Shown here piece after piece: positions 47,164-55,139 of a stretch of 64,000 nucleotides of DNA. The stretch comes from Mermis nigrescens (lineage: Eukaryota; Nematoda; Enoplea; Mermithida; Mermithidae): the NCBI GenBank assembly GCA_036768485.1, contig JAVLUZ010000729.1, positions 372,001 to 436,000 of the forward strand. The letters run 5' to 3'. How positions within the stretch are numbered: the stretch's first letter is position 1; each line of letters starts with the position of its first letter. The position numbers and the translations under genes were made by a program. The notes under the pieces were generated by a model. That model ran no database searches. It was not told the origin of the DNA and saw nothing but the letters and a program-made list of their open reading frames with translations.

Positions 47164-47820
47164 ATGCAATCATTAAAAATGCTTTTTGAGCATCCTTTCA
47201 CGTGTATAGTTTCTGGACCAACAAAGTCCGGGAAGACATCCTTCATTCAACAAATAATTCAAAATAGAGAAAGGCTCATAAATACTAAAATATCAAAAAT
47301 TTGGTGGTGTTATACAGAGAATCAACCACTCTACCAAAAAGTAAAAAACGTCACATTTGTAGAAGGTTTTCCAGATTTTAATCGCATTAAGCAATATAGT
47401 CCAACACCACAGTTAGTGGTGTTGGATGATTTAATGCAAGAAAGCAAAGGCAAGCCACAGTTAATTCAGCTCTTCACTCGTGGTTGTCATCATTGGAATG
47501 TCAGCCTTATTCATGTTGTTCACAATTTATTTTTCGATGGTCTTCGAACTTCGCGAGTGAATTCAGATTATATAGTGCTGCTTAAAAATCCAAGTGATAA
47601 ACTGCAAGCACAGGTTTTAGCACGCCAGCTTTATCCTTCGAATTCAAAATATTTCTTAGAAGCCTTTATTGATGCAACTAGTCAGCCCCATGGTTACCTT
47701 TTGATCGATTTGACACAAAATGCTAATGATCTATATAGGCTAAAAACAGACATTTTCAGTACCCATCCAACTGTTTATATCCCAAAATCTATAAATAATA
47801 ATAATGCAAGAGATAATTGA
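47164..47820 (+). CDS. Polinton packaging ATPase (FtsK-HerA/A32-like)
   Basis: 218 residues, intact. It would pump element DNA into capsids. The Walker A motif GPTKSGKT is at residues 18-25 and the Walker B QLVVLDDL at 83-90. A downstream H-rich segment (CHHWNVSLIHVVHN) sits where the sensor motif is expected in genome-packaging ATPases of Polintons, adintoviruses and related DNA viruses. The length is normal for the family. The next ORF begins 6 bases after the stop. Being intact while neighbours are broken need not mean selection, because the element may simply be young. Confidence 0.93.
   Translation: MQSLKMLFEHPFTCIVSGPTKSGKTSFIQQIIQNRERLINTKISKIWWCYTENQPLYQKVKNVTFVEGFPDFNRIKQYSPTPQLVVLDDLMQESKGKPQLIQLFTRGCHHWNVSLIHVVHNLFFDGLRTSRVNSDYIVLLKNPSDKLQAQVLARQLYPSNSKYFLEAFIDATSQPHGYLLIDLTQNANDLYRLKTDIFSTHPTVYIPKSINNNNARDN
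47790..47797 (+). promoter_or_regulatory. TATAAATA motif before the pX-like ORF
   Basis: Lies inside the 3' end of the ATPase gene (TCTATAAATAATAA), 37 nt upstream of the next ATG at 47827. Confidence 0.55.
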
Positions 47821-47826
47821 AAAGAA

Positions 47827-48177
47827 ATGGCTCCAAATCGTCTCAAACGCAACATTGGCTGCTTACATTTATTAAATACAGCTAAGCAAGCTCAGAGGGA
47901 TGCTATTATAAATACGGCTAGTAAGGATCAAATTTTATGTGTTTGTGACTGTGCGCGTAATTTTTTGAAGGGTAATATTCCATTTTCCGATCAAGAGATT
48001 CGAAAATTACTACGATATCAAAAGCAAATAAGGTACTTGGGTAATAATAAAAAGGCATCAACAAAGGAAAGGAAAAACGTCATCATTCAAAACGGTGGTT
48101 TTTTACCCTTCTTACTTACTCCGATTCTTTCAGTAGTTGGTAGTTTGATAGCAGATGCAATAATTGGGAAAAAATGA
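47827..48177 (+). CDS. Polinton small basic protein, pX-like
   Basis: 116 residues, intact. The body is basic with many Lys/Arg and a few Cys, and the end is a hydrophobic segment opening GGFLPFLLTPIL and closing IADAIIGKK. A Gly-Gly-x-Leu-Pro hydrophobic tail of this kind is described for pX-type core proteins of adenoviruses and adintoviruses, so a DNA-condensing core or membrane-active virion role is plausible. The stop TGA overlaps the next start (ATGA, 48174-48177), as in compact viral genomes. Confidence 0.7.
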   Translation: MAPNRLKRNIGCLHLLNTAKQAQRDAIINTASKDQILCVCDCARNFLKGNIPFSDQEIRKLLRYQKQIRYLGNNKKASTKERKNVIIQNGGFLPFLLTPILSVVGSLIADAIIGKK

Positions 48178-48746
48178 AGCATACTGAAAAAACGATTCTC
48201 GTCCCAGCTGATATAACTGAGCGTTCTAAGCCAATAGACGCAGTGTTTAATTCACTGAACAATGAAATGGAAAAGATTCTCAAGAGCAAAAATATACCAA
48301 GTGAAATAAAATTAGTCAAATATAATAAAGTTTTACAGACATTTAGTAGATTACAAGAGAAGAGACGGCAACCTTATGAATTGAATATAGTAGAAAATAC
48401 AGGCGAGGGAGTCAGTGATGACGAAATATTGGCAGATATTCCTAAAACGCATTTGCAAGTTGCAGAAAGATTTCTAAATGATATGCGCAAAAATCCTAAT
48501 ATTGAAATAGAGTCCAATGGTGAACTGGTAATTAACGGACAAAAGATTTATGGCTCTAATGTTGTTGATTTGGTGCATCAGTTTTCTCGAGACCAAAGAA
48601 TTAGTGGACTTCCAGGTACAAAAGAGTTGTCAGTCATACTTGATCGTTCCAATATACCTCTTAAAAACGTTGGCAATAAAAAACTTAGACACTCTTTTGC
48701 AACAGCACGGACTGATGCAAATTTCAATTGGGATGAAAGTCTATAA
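48174..48746 (+). CDS. Polinton conserved protein of unknown function
   Basis: 190 residues, intact, starting at the ATG that overlaps the previous stop. It has a helical N-terminal half (NNEMEKILKSKNIPSEIKLV, KYNKVLQTFSRLQ) and a C-terminal domain with GQKIYGSNVVDLVHQF and NVGNKK. This two-part pattern is common in animal Polintons next to the ATPase and capsid genes; its role is not established. No TATAAATA lies just upstream, so it may share a transcript with 47827-48177. Confidence 0.75.
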   Translation: MKHTEKTILVPADITERSKPIDAVFNSLNNEMEKILKSKNIPSEIKLVKYNKVLQTFSRLQEKRRQPYELNIVENTGEGVSDDEILADIPKTHLQVAERFLNDMRKNPNIEIESNGELVINGQKIYGSNVVDLVHQFSRDQRISGLPGTKELSVILDRSNIPLKNVGNKKLRHSFATARTDANFNWDESL

Positions 48747-48749
48747 ATA
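48742..48749 (+). promoter_or_regulatory. TATAAATA motif before the glycine-rich ORF
   Basis: Within AAGTCTATAAATAT, 45 nt upstream of the ATG at 48787. The same 14-mer recurs at 49148-49161. Confidence 0.6.
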
Positions 48750-48786
48750 TTAATTAATACATCATAAAATAAGAAGAATTATAAAA

Positions 48787-49236
48787 ATGCATGTTAAATT
48801 CAATCCGGACGATTTTAATCTGTGGTTAGAGTACTATAGTGGGCAGGCCGCCCAAACAGGCTATGGACTGGAAGGATTTCGAGGGACTCCATACCAAAGA
48901 GGTGGCGGCTTAGGCAGTTTTTTCCGGTCTTTGTTTAGAATGGCTGTTCCAGTTTTGAAATCTATAGGGAGAAATGTTGGAAAACACGCCCTAGTTGCAG
49001 GGGCAAATATTGCAACGGATGTTGCCCAAGGGAAACCGCTTTTTCGGTCAACTAAGGAACATTCAAAACGAGAAGCATCGCAACTTTTTGATGAAGCCTC
49101 TAAAGCTCTACAACAACAATCTGGCGAGGGTTTGGGTAGTCGGCTAAAGTCTATAAATATGAATACAAACGATTCATTTACAAGGTTAATGACAAAACAT
49201 GGCTCTAATAGACGCCAAATCAATTCCGAGTACTAA
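48787..49236 (+). CDS. Polinton capsid-associated candidate (glycine-rich, amphipathic)
   Basis: 149 residues, intact. After an acidic/aromatic start it has GGGLGSFFRSLFRMAVPVLK and a following basic, Ala/Gly-rich helix (GRNVGKHALVAGANIATDVA), then a polar tail. Amphipathic segments of this type occur in small virion proteins of Polintons and adintoviruses and resemble internal capsid or membrane-active proteins; the exact role is inferred. The last 38 bases overlap the start of the capsid gene in another frame. Confidence 0.7.
   Translation: MHVKFNPDDFNLWLEYYSGQAAQTGYGLEGFRGTPYQRGGGLGSFFRSLFRMAVPVLKSIGRNVGKHALVAGANIATDVAQGKPLFRSTKEHSKREASQLFDEASKALQQQSGEGLGSRLKSINMNTNDSFTRLMTKHGSNRRQINSEY
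49152..49159 (+). promoter_or_regulatory. TATAAATA motif before the major capsid gene
   Basis: Inside the 3' end of the previous ORF, 47 nt upstream of the capsid ATG at 49199. Confidence 0.6.
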
Positions 49237-50497
49237 AACTGAGTTGGATCTTTTTACAGTTCCCCCAACTCAGGTTGTTATAAAACGGGGATTTTGGGAT
49301 GAAATTCAACCAATGCATCCGATCACAAATGAGGGACCATATGAATTTCGAATACCAGCCGATCCACATTACTTACAATTGAATAAAAATTACATTTATA
49401 TGACTTTTAGGATTAAACAACCAGTTGTGGCAGCAGCAGCAGCAGTACCCGACTATGCACCTATCAATTTGATTGGAAAAACGTTCTTTAGACAAGTAAA
49501 GTGTTTTTTGGGCGGGCAATTAGTTTTTGACAGTTCTGATAAATACGCATATAGGGCATATTTTGAAACAGAATTAAATTATGGGTTTGATGCAAAAAAG
49601 TCTCATTTACAGTCAGCTTTATATTTTCGCGAACATGGAAAAAATGTTGATACTAAAGACAATGAGGGGTTTAAAGAGAGAGCGACATATTTCAAAAATG
49701 ATAAAATTGTGGAAGTTTCGGCTCCTCTTCACATTGATTTTTTTCTCCAGGACAGATATTTGTTGAATTTTACCGACCTAAGGCTAGAATTACATAGAAA
49801 CAGTAATAACTTTGTTCTACAATGCTTTGAGGATGTTAATTTAGAGCTAGAAATCTTACAAATGAAGTTTTTCATACGCAAAGTAGAAGTTTTAGATAGC
49901 TTAAATTTAGCTCCAGAGCAAACCTTATTGTCATACACGGCAAAGTATCCTATACGACGGATATCAATGACGAACATACACATTTCAAATCCATCCAGAG
50001 AAACACCTAATTATACACTATTCACAGGACAACTTCCTCGACGTATAGTTTTTGCATGTGTTGAGGGTAGCGCCTATAGAGGCGTACTCTCTAAATCACC
50101 CTTCAATTTCAAGCCTTTTGGTATTAATGATGTCAGAGTGACTTGAGGTGGACAAAACATTCCCTACCCAGCTATTCAATATTTCTTTCAAAAATGATAA
50201 ATATCTACAAGTTTTTAATAATATGTATGAAGCACTCGATATTGGAAAAGATAACAGAAGTAATTTTATTAGCAGGGAAGATTTTAGAACGAGTCATTGT
50301 TTTTTTGTTTTCGATCTTACTCCAGACGAAGACGATAGCGGGCATTGGGATTTAGTCCAAGAAGGGACAACTAGTATTTATGTAAGATTTGAAGGTAATT
50401 TACCCGATACAGGAGTGAAATAATTGTTTATGCTGAATTTGACAATTTAATCTTGGTTGATAAAAATTGTAACACTTTTTATGATTATAACGCTTAA
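49199..50497 (+). pseudogene. Polinton major capsid protein (F54H12.2-like), broken
   Basis: Hexon-like double jelly-roll capsid protein candidate of the family that databases label F54H12.2-like. The N-terminal SELDLF-type signature appears here as TKTELDLFTVPPTQ. The first 315 residues are open from ATG 49199 to a TGA at 50144-50146. The C-terminal part continues in another frame (about 50170-50423, with FKNDKYLQVFNNMYEALD and FVFDLTPDE) and then returns to the first frame for the final YAEFDNL segment ending at 50497. So there is one in-frame stop plus two compensating frame changes. Full length would be about 430 residues. The start overlaps the previous gene by 38 bases. Confidence 0.88.
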
Positions 50498-50500
50498 GAG

Positions 50501-50843
50501 ATGAATACTATAGAAGTGTTAAACATTTTGAAGTTTTACTTAAAAAATAGATTTTTTGGAGTTTTTCCTATAGATCTCGTTCCACCGATAACAAAATATC
50601 CCACCGCTTTAATAGTAAACCTAGATACTAGCAACAAGCCAAGCTCCCACTGGGTTGCATTGTATTTTGATATTGATGAGCACTGTGATTACTTTGATAG
50701 TTATGGTTACGTAGAAAAATGTACAGATTCAAACATGTCTTATGACTAGCTGTGGCCATGTGTATATATTTTTTAGTATGGCGGGCCAAAGGCATATCAT
50801 TCAAGAACATTGTACTGTCAATGTATCATACATAAATTTATGA
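50501..50843 (+). pseudogene. Polinton adenain-type cysteine protease, broken
   Basis: A maturation protease that would cleave virion proteins. The first part (50501-50749) holds the catalytic His in SSHWVALYF (residue 50) and the Asp in CDYFDSYG. A TAG at 50747 ends that frame. The block with the catalytic Cys (SCGHVYIFF) follows in another frame at 50742-50843. There is a frame change and probably a small deletion between the Asp and Cys blocks, so the enzyme cannot be made as one chain. It starts 3 bases after the capsid gene. Confidence 0.88.
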
Positions 50844-50857
50844 AAATTTCACAAATT

Positions 50858-50865
50858 TATAAATA
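50858..50865 (+). promoter_or_regulatory. TATAAATA motif before the penton-type gene
   Basis: TTTATAAATAATAG, 41 nt upstream of the ATG at 50899. Confidence 0.6.
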
Positions 50866-50898
50866 ATAGAACGTATTGTAATAATCAAAAATTGAAAA

Positions 50899-52443
50899 AT
50901 GGCAAAACAATTTTATATTATATTACCGAGCAATTCGGATCCACTTAATACAGCATCTAGTTTTGTGACTAAAGTACCTCGTCAAATTAATTTAACAGGC
51001 GAGTGGGAAGTTGGTCTAGCAGAAGTAATTCATGCAAATACTTGGCATAATGTTGCAAAAGAACAAAAATTTTTGAAATTTTTTGATTTGAAGAACAAAC
51101 TTCGGTCAAAAATGATTATCCCTCCTAGTAGATATCAAACAATTGATGAGTTAGTGAAAATACTTAATAAAGCAATTGCAATGGCTGGTTCTAATGAAAA
51201 AAGTGATTATGTATCTCATTTGAAATTTCAATACAGTGAAATAAGAAAGTTTTGTCATATGGTGGTCAATACAAAATACATACGAAGTGTTAAATTAAGT
51301 CCACATTTATTATACATGTTAGGCTTCTCTGAAAGTCAGTTCAATAATATAGACTATAATATTGAAGATGCAGAGAAAATTACAGTAGCTGATCATTCTC
51401 CAGACATGTTAGGTGGAATCACGGTTTTTTTTGTACTCGGCAAAGATTTTTCCCGATGTACAAAGACTTTTCAGGACCGTCTTTGTACATGTACAAAGAT
51501 TTTTGGGAAGCCAAAAATTGCAAAAAAAGGTCTAAAATTCGAAAAAATTTCGGCGCTTCGCGCCGAAATGAGTAATTGTGTGTTCTATATATCTTTATAA
51601 TGGCAGAAATTGCATTTCAAAAGTAAAAATGTCAAATTTTTCGGCGCTTCGCGCCGTTGTAAGACGATTCTTAGTGATTTTTGCCCTTAGAGACCCAGAA
51701 ATTAGCTAAAACACACTACGAAAAGTCGAAGAACTCTGTTTTACCACACTAAAATCGCTGCTGTACCATATTATAGTACCCAAAAAATTTTGTGTATACA
51801 AAATGTACAAAGATTTTAGGAAGACAAAAACTGTAAAAAGATGTAAAATTCCCACAATTTTCGGCGCTTCGCTCCGAACTGATAAATTATTTGTCCTATA
51901 TATCTTTAAAATGACAGAATTTGCAATAAGAATGGAAAAATGTCAGCATTTTTCGAGCCTCATGCCGTTTTCAGATAATTTTTAGTAATTTTTGGCGTCA
52001 TAAACCTAGAAATTAGCTAAAATACACTACCAAAGATAGAAAACCCTGTTTTACCACACTAAAATCGCTACTGTACTATATTATAGTACACAAAAATTTG
52101 CTTGTACAAAATGTACAAAGACTTTTGGGGACCATCTTTGTACATGTACAAACGGACCTTGTACAAAAAAAAAACACTGGGTGGAATGCATAATTTTTAC
52201 ATTTACTGTGACATTGTAGAACCGCAAATAGTCGATAATGTATTTGCACAGCTGCTACAGGTTGTAAATATTGAGGGAAAATATTTGGATATAATAAATC
52301 ATTCATATATAAGTCCACATTATATACCCGTTTTGAAGAAATCTTTTAACACTATTGATATCAGTGTTAAAACGGATCAAGACCAGCTAGTCCCATTTGA
52401 ATTTGGAAAAACTATAACCAAACTGCATTTTAGAAAATTATAA
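50899..52443 (+). pseudogene. Polinton minor capsid/penton-type protein, interrupted
   Basis: Two coding parts (50899-51419 and 52188-52443) are separated by a 760-base hAT-like insertion. Apart from the insert and one copy of its duplicated target the frame is uninterrupted, giving about 258 residues, normal for the single jelly-roll minor capsid proteins of Polintons. Typical features are the start FYIILPSNSDPLNTASSF, the segment LTGEWEVGLAEV and, after the insert, FYIYCDIVEPQ and ISPHYIPVLKKSF. Without excision, translation would stop inside the insert at 51600. This is a transposon-disrupted gene rather than a long-decayed one. Confidence 0.9.
51420..52179. mobile_element. hAT-like MITE in the penton gene
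   Basis: 760 bases starting CACGGTTTTTTTTGTAC and ending GTACAAAAAAAAAACACTG (reverse CAGTGTTTT), flanked by GGTGGAAT twice (51412-51419 and 52180-52187). CAGTG-type ends with an 8-bp duplication are typical of hAT. It carries GGCGCTTCGCGCC hairpins in a ~300-base internal near-repeat (about 51540-51770 versus 51840-52080). No transposase. Confidence 0.88.
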
Positions 52444-52446
52444 ATA
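52439..52446 (+). promoter_or_regulatory. TATAAATA motif before the membrane-protein ORF
   Basis: Overlaps the stop codon of the penton gene; 37 nt upstream of ATG 52476. Confidence 0.6.
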
Positions 52447-52475
52447 CTGATGTTCAAAGAAAAAATAAAACAATA

Positions 52476-52925
52476 ATGATTCTTCTATTATTTTTGACAG
52501 TCTTACATACTGTGTGTGGGGAAAATTGTACTTTCGATGGAAACTATACAGTTTGTGACAAAATTAATAATTATGGATATTTATCACAGAGTGTTGAATC
52601 AGTTATTCTTAGAGATAGCTGCAATCTCAAGGTTTCTGACTGGAAAGAGCTGACTGAAAAGTACCCCAAATTAGGATCAATAAAGTTTTTGCCTTATTGT
52701 ACTAATTGTTTGAAAATTGATGAAAACTTTGAAGGCATTAAAATTGAGGGTCGTTGTATAGAAAATATTATGAAATATGAAGAAAGAAGTGATTTAGGTA
52801 TTATTACAAATGAAATAGCGGGTTGTATTGCACTGCTGATTACATTCACTCTTCTTTATGTTATTCGTTTCATCAAAGCTGAAATATTGGAAAGGAAAGA
52901 TAAAGGCATTGTGTCTCATGTATAG
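52476..52925 (+). CDS. Polinton small type I membrane protein, Cys-rich ectodomain
   Basis: 149 residues, intact. Residues 1-15 (MILLLFLTVLHTVCG) are a signal peptide. The ectodomain has N-glycosylation sequons at N17 (NCT) and N23 (NYT) and cysteines at about 18, 27, 49, 75, 78 and 94. Spacing of Leu/Ile in SVESVILRDSCNL and YPKLGSIKFL hints at a short leucine-rich-repeat-like fold. Residues 113-133 (EIAGCIALLITFTLLYVIRF) are a membrane segment, followed by a 16-residue charged tail. It is the last gene before the right TIR and has its own TATAAATA motif. I recognise no family; an envelope or receptor-like role is inference. Confidence 0.75.
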   Translation: MILLLFLTVLHTVCGENCTFDGNYTVCDKINNYGYLSQSVESVILRDSCNLKVSDWKELTEKYPKLGSIKFLPYCTNCLKIDENFEGIKIEGRCIENIMKYEERSDLGIITNEIAGCIALLITFTLLYVIRFIKAEILERKDKGIVSHV

Positions 52926-52984
52926 TCTAGGCCAATGAGAAAAAAGTAGTAAGGGGGTTAAAATACGGTTATATAAGTGTGATG

Positions 52985-53110
52985 TAAAGAAAGGTGAGCT
53001 TTTGATTGTTGAAAAAATTCTAAATACGCGTAGGAGGAATAATAAGACCGAATATCTGGTCCACTGGCGGGGTACCCACCAAAATTTGACTCATGGGTTT
53101 CCACGGTAGT
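52985..53110 (+). pseudogene. Integrase chromodomain remnant in right TIR
   Basis: Encodes KGELLIVEKILNTRRRNN and YLVHWRG, then leaves frame. It is the TIR duplicate of the integrase C-terminus at 44614-44753 and cannot be expressed as a domain here. Confidence 0.85.
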
Positions 53111-53146
53111 CAAACTGTAAATGCTTTTGTTTTTTTTTTGAAATTT

Positions 53147-53372
53147 CCAATCTTTACAAAATAATTTCCAAATTTTACAAAATAATTTCCAAATTCTACA
53201 AAAAAGTTTCCAAATTTCACAAAAAAATTTCCAAATTTTACAAAATAATTTCCAAATTTTACAAAAAAGTTTCCAAATTTTACAAAATAATTTCCAAATT
53301 TTACAAAAAAGTTTCCAAATTTTACAAAAAAGTTTCCAAATTTTACAAAAAAATTTCCAAATCATACAAAAT
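53147..53372. repeat. ~21-bp tandem array in right TIR
   Basis: About 11 units of AAAWTTTCCAAATTTTACAA, the reverse complement of the left array with fewer copies. Confidence 0.92.
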
Positions 53373-53409
53373 ATGTCTGGTTTTTTCGTTAAACCCGTAT
53401 CTTCATGTT

Positions 53410-53697
53410 TTATTGTCTCATAATCTTATTAAGTATTATGTACCTTTTCAGTGTGTTCATACAAAAGATCTGCAGTCTACAGAGTGATCCTCTAGCTTTA
53501 GGTTGGGGGAGATCTGTGCGAGACTGTGGACCCTTCGTAACCTTTTTCACAACCACCTTTTCCTCACTATGGGTTACTAAATGTTGCCTATAGTAGTCCT
53601 TGTGTACTGTTCTATCGTGTTTGTTAATTCTCTCGAATTTCCAGCTCGGCAAATTAAAAGATATGTGTTGTAGCATACCTACAGTAACCCCGTGCAC
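53410..53697 (-). CDS. TIR-borne ORF, right copy (function unknown)
   Basis: A 95-residue frame matching the left-TIR ORF at 44003-44260 over the region around NYYRQHLVTHSEEK with scattered substitutions and no stop. Whether it is translated is unknown; see the left copy. Confidence 0.3.
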   Translation of the reverse strand: MHGVTVGMLQHISFNLPSWKFERINKHDRTVHKDYYRQHLVTHSEEKVVVKKVTKGPQSRTDLPQPKARGSLCRLQIFCMNTLKRYIILNKIMRQ

Positions 53698-54540
53698 TAT
53701 ATTTTGCGTACGTTATTTTTGACTCATATACATCTAATTTGTTGAATTTCGACTGTTAGTTTGTGAGATATAGGAAATCCAAAAAACTACAGTATACCTA
53801 CAGTAAGACAATGTATGAAGAATTTGTGACTCGTGTATATGCTGTTTCTCAAATTTGAGCTCAATTCGGCCATTGCTTCAAAAAATACGTGTTATAACAT
53901 AGCTGCAGTAAGCCGGTACACGATTTTCCATATACGTTATTTTTGGCATGTAGTCTTTACATTCTGAAAATTTCAGCTCAATCCGGCCATTGCTTCAAAA
54001 AATACGTGTTATAACATAGCTACAGTAAGCCGGTACATGATTTTCCATATACGTTATTTTTGGCATGTAGTCTTTATATTCTGAAAATTTCAGCTCAATC
54101 CAGTCATTGGTTCATGATTTATAACGGTTTTATGATATGGTGTAAACTACTCGAGTGTAAAGTGTAAAGTGGTCAAGTGATACCCAAGTTAGAATATTGT
54201 ACGGATTTAGTATGGTAAGCGGTGTTCACAGTTATCCCCTAAAAAATAAAATTCTGATAGATTCCCCCATTTTTCGTATATCCCCCTGCATCAATCTTGC
54301 TGTAGTGTAAAGTATACCTGGTTGACTTGATCCGCAAATTTAAAAAAGTCTCCAGGATACTCATCGTTGAAGGATACCCACCCTGTGACGTCATCACTGA
54401 CGTCATCACTGACTCATCCTCTAGACCGCAACACAAAACATATAGCCTATGCTTCAACACAGGACTATGCTACAACATAGCCTATGCTTAAGCACTGGCT
54501 ATACTTTGTGTTGCGCCCTAGAGGGACATGGTTAACTACT

Positions 54541-54546
54541 AACGAC
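54541..54546. repeat. Polinton target-site duplication, right
   Basis: AACGAC immediately after GGTTAACTACT; identical to 43128-43133. Confidence 0.92.
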
Positions 54547-54617
54547 TAAAATTAGTCGGATTTCAAGTTAAAACATATCTTTACGCAGTTCACAAACACC
54601 ATAAAATATTCTCATTA

Positions 54618-54812
54618 CAGCCAAACCTGTTTCATTACCGCCGGACCGGTTTTATTACCGCCAGACAAGTCTAATTATCGCCGGACCGGTCTCATAATCA
54701 CCGGACCGGTTTCGTTCTCAGCGGGCCGGTTTCATTACCACCGGACCGGTTGCATTAACGCCGGACCGGTCTCATTACAGCCGTACCGGTCAGATTATCG
54801 TCGGACTGGTCT
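54618..54812. repeat. GCCGGACCGGT-type ~20-bp array, right of Polinton
   Basis: About nine units of CGCCGGACCGGTTTCATTAC with variants. It continues the array at 43008-43100 across the insertion. Confidence 0.88.
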
Positions 54813-54874
54813 TATTTATGCGTTGTAGGTAATAAAAAATAGGTATGTAACTAAGTAAACAAAGGGTGAGCAAT

Positions 54875-55056
54875 TTACGATTTAATCCTAAGTCTGCTTG
54901 GACGAGATTTCGAATTAAAGCCGAAACCTTTCAAAAAATTATTCGTCTCCTCGATGTGTCCTTGATTGATCTGATCTAATACCGGAATATTGCTGACTCT
55001 CATGCCTTTCAATACGTCTAATTCACCGGTCGAACTCGTCGGACTCGTGGCACTGC
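54875..55056 (-). CDS. Terminal exon of an unrecognised host gene
   Basis: Acceptor TTATCCGAATAG, then two bases completing a codon and 59 codons to TAA at 54875-54877. The protein is GSATSPTSS-like at the start, with VLDQINQGHIEETNNFLKGF in the middle and a basic end (RPSRLRIKS). The phase matches the exon at 62818-62988, so the two probably belong to one minus-strand transcript. No domain is recognised. Confidence 0.55.
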
Positions 55057-55139
55057 CTATTCGGATAAAAAATTTAAGTTTTGTCAGAAATACATAAAAA
55101 AGCGAAGAGGGTTTTTGGGCCTACATGCAATAGCGGATG

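Larger units (their letters stand above)
43134..54540. mobile_element. Polinton/Maverick (adintovirus-like) element, PolB-less
   Basis: An 11407-base element that begins AGTAGTTAACC and ends GGTTAACTACT, with TIRs of about 1.6 kb and an AACGAC duplication on both sides. It encodes a chromodomain integrase, a packaging ATPase, a capsid set, an adenain-type protease and several small proteins. No protein-primed polymerase B is present, and at ~9.7 kb net of later insertions it is shorter than the usual 15-20 kb. It is therefore probably a deletion derivative that depended on a helper polymerase. Two hAT-like insertions and several frame breaks show it is no longer active. Gene density, overlaps and per-gene TATA motifs are viral in style. 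Confidence 0.95.
52982..54540. repeat. Polinton right TIR (1559 bp)
   Basis: Reverse-complement partner of 43134-44753. It diverges by point changes and by a shorter tandem array. Confidence 0.95.

Noticed and set aside
52958..53365. Lys-Ile-Trp-Lys-Leu-Phe-Cys repeat ORF of 135 residues
   Set aside because: Comes from the ~21-bp tandem array in the Polinton TIR; the left array yields a similar but shifted frame.
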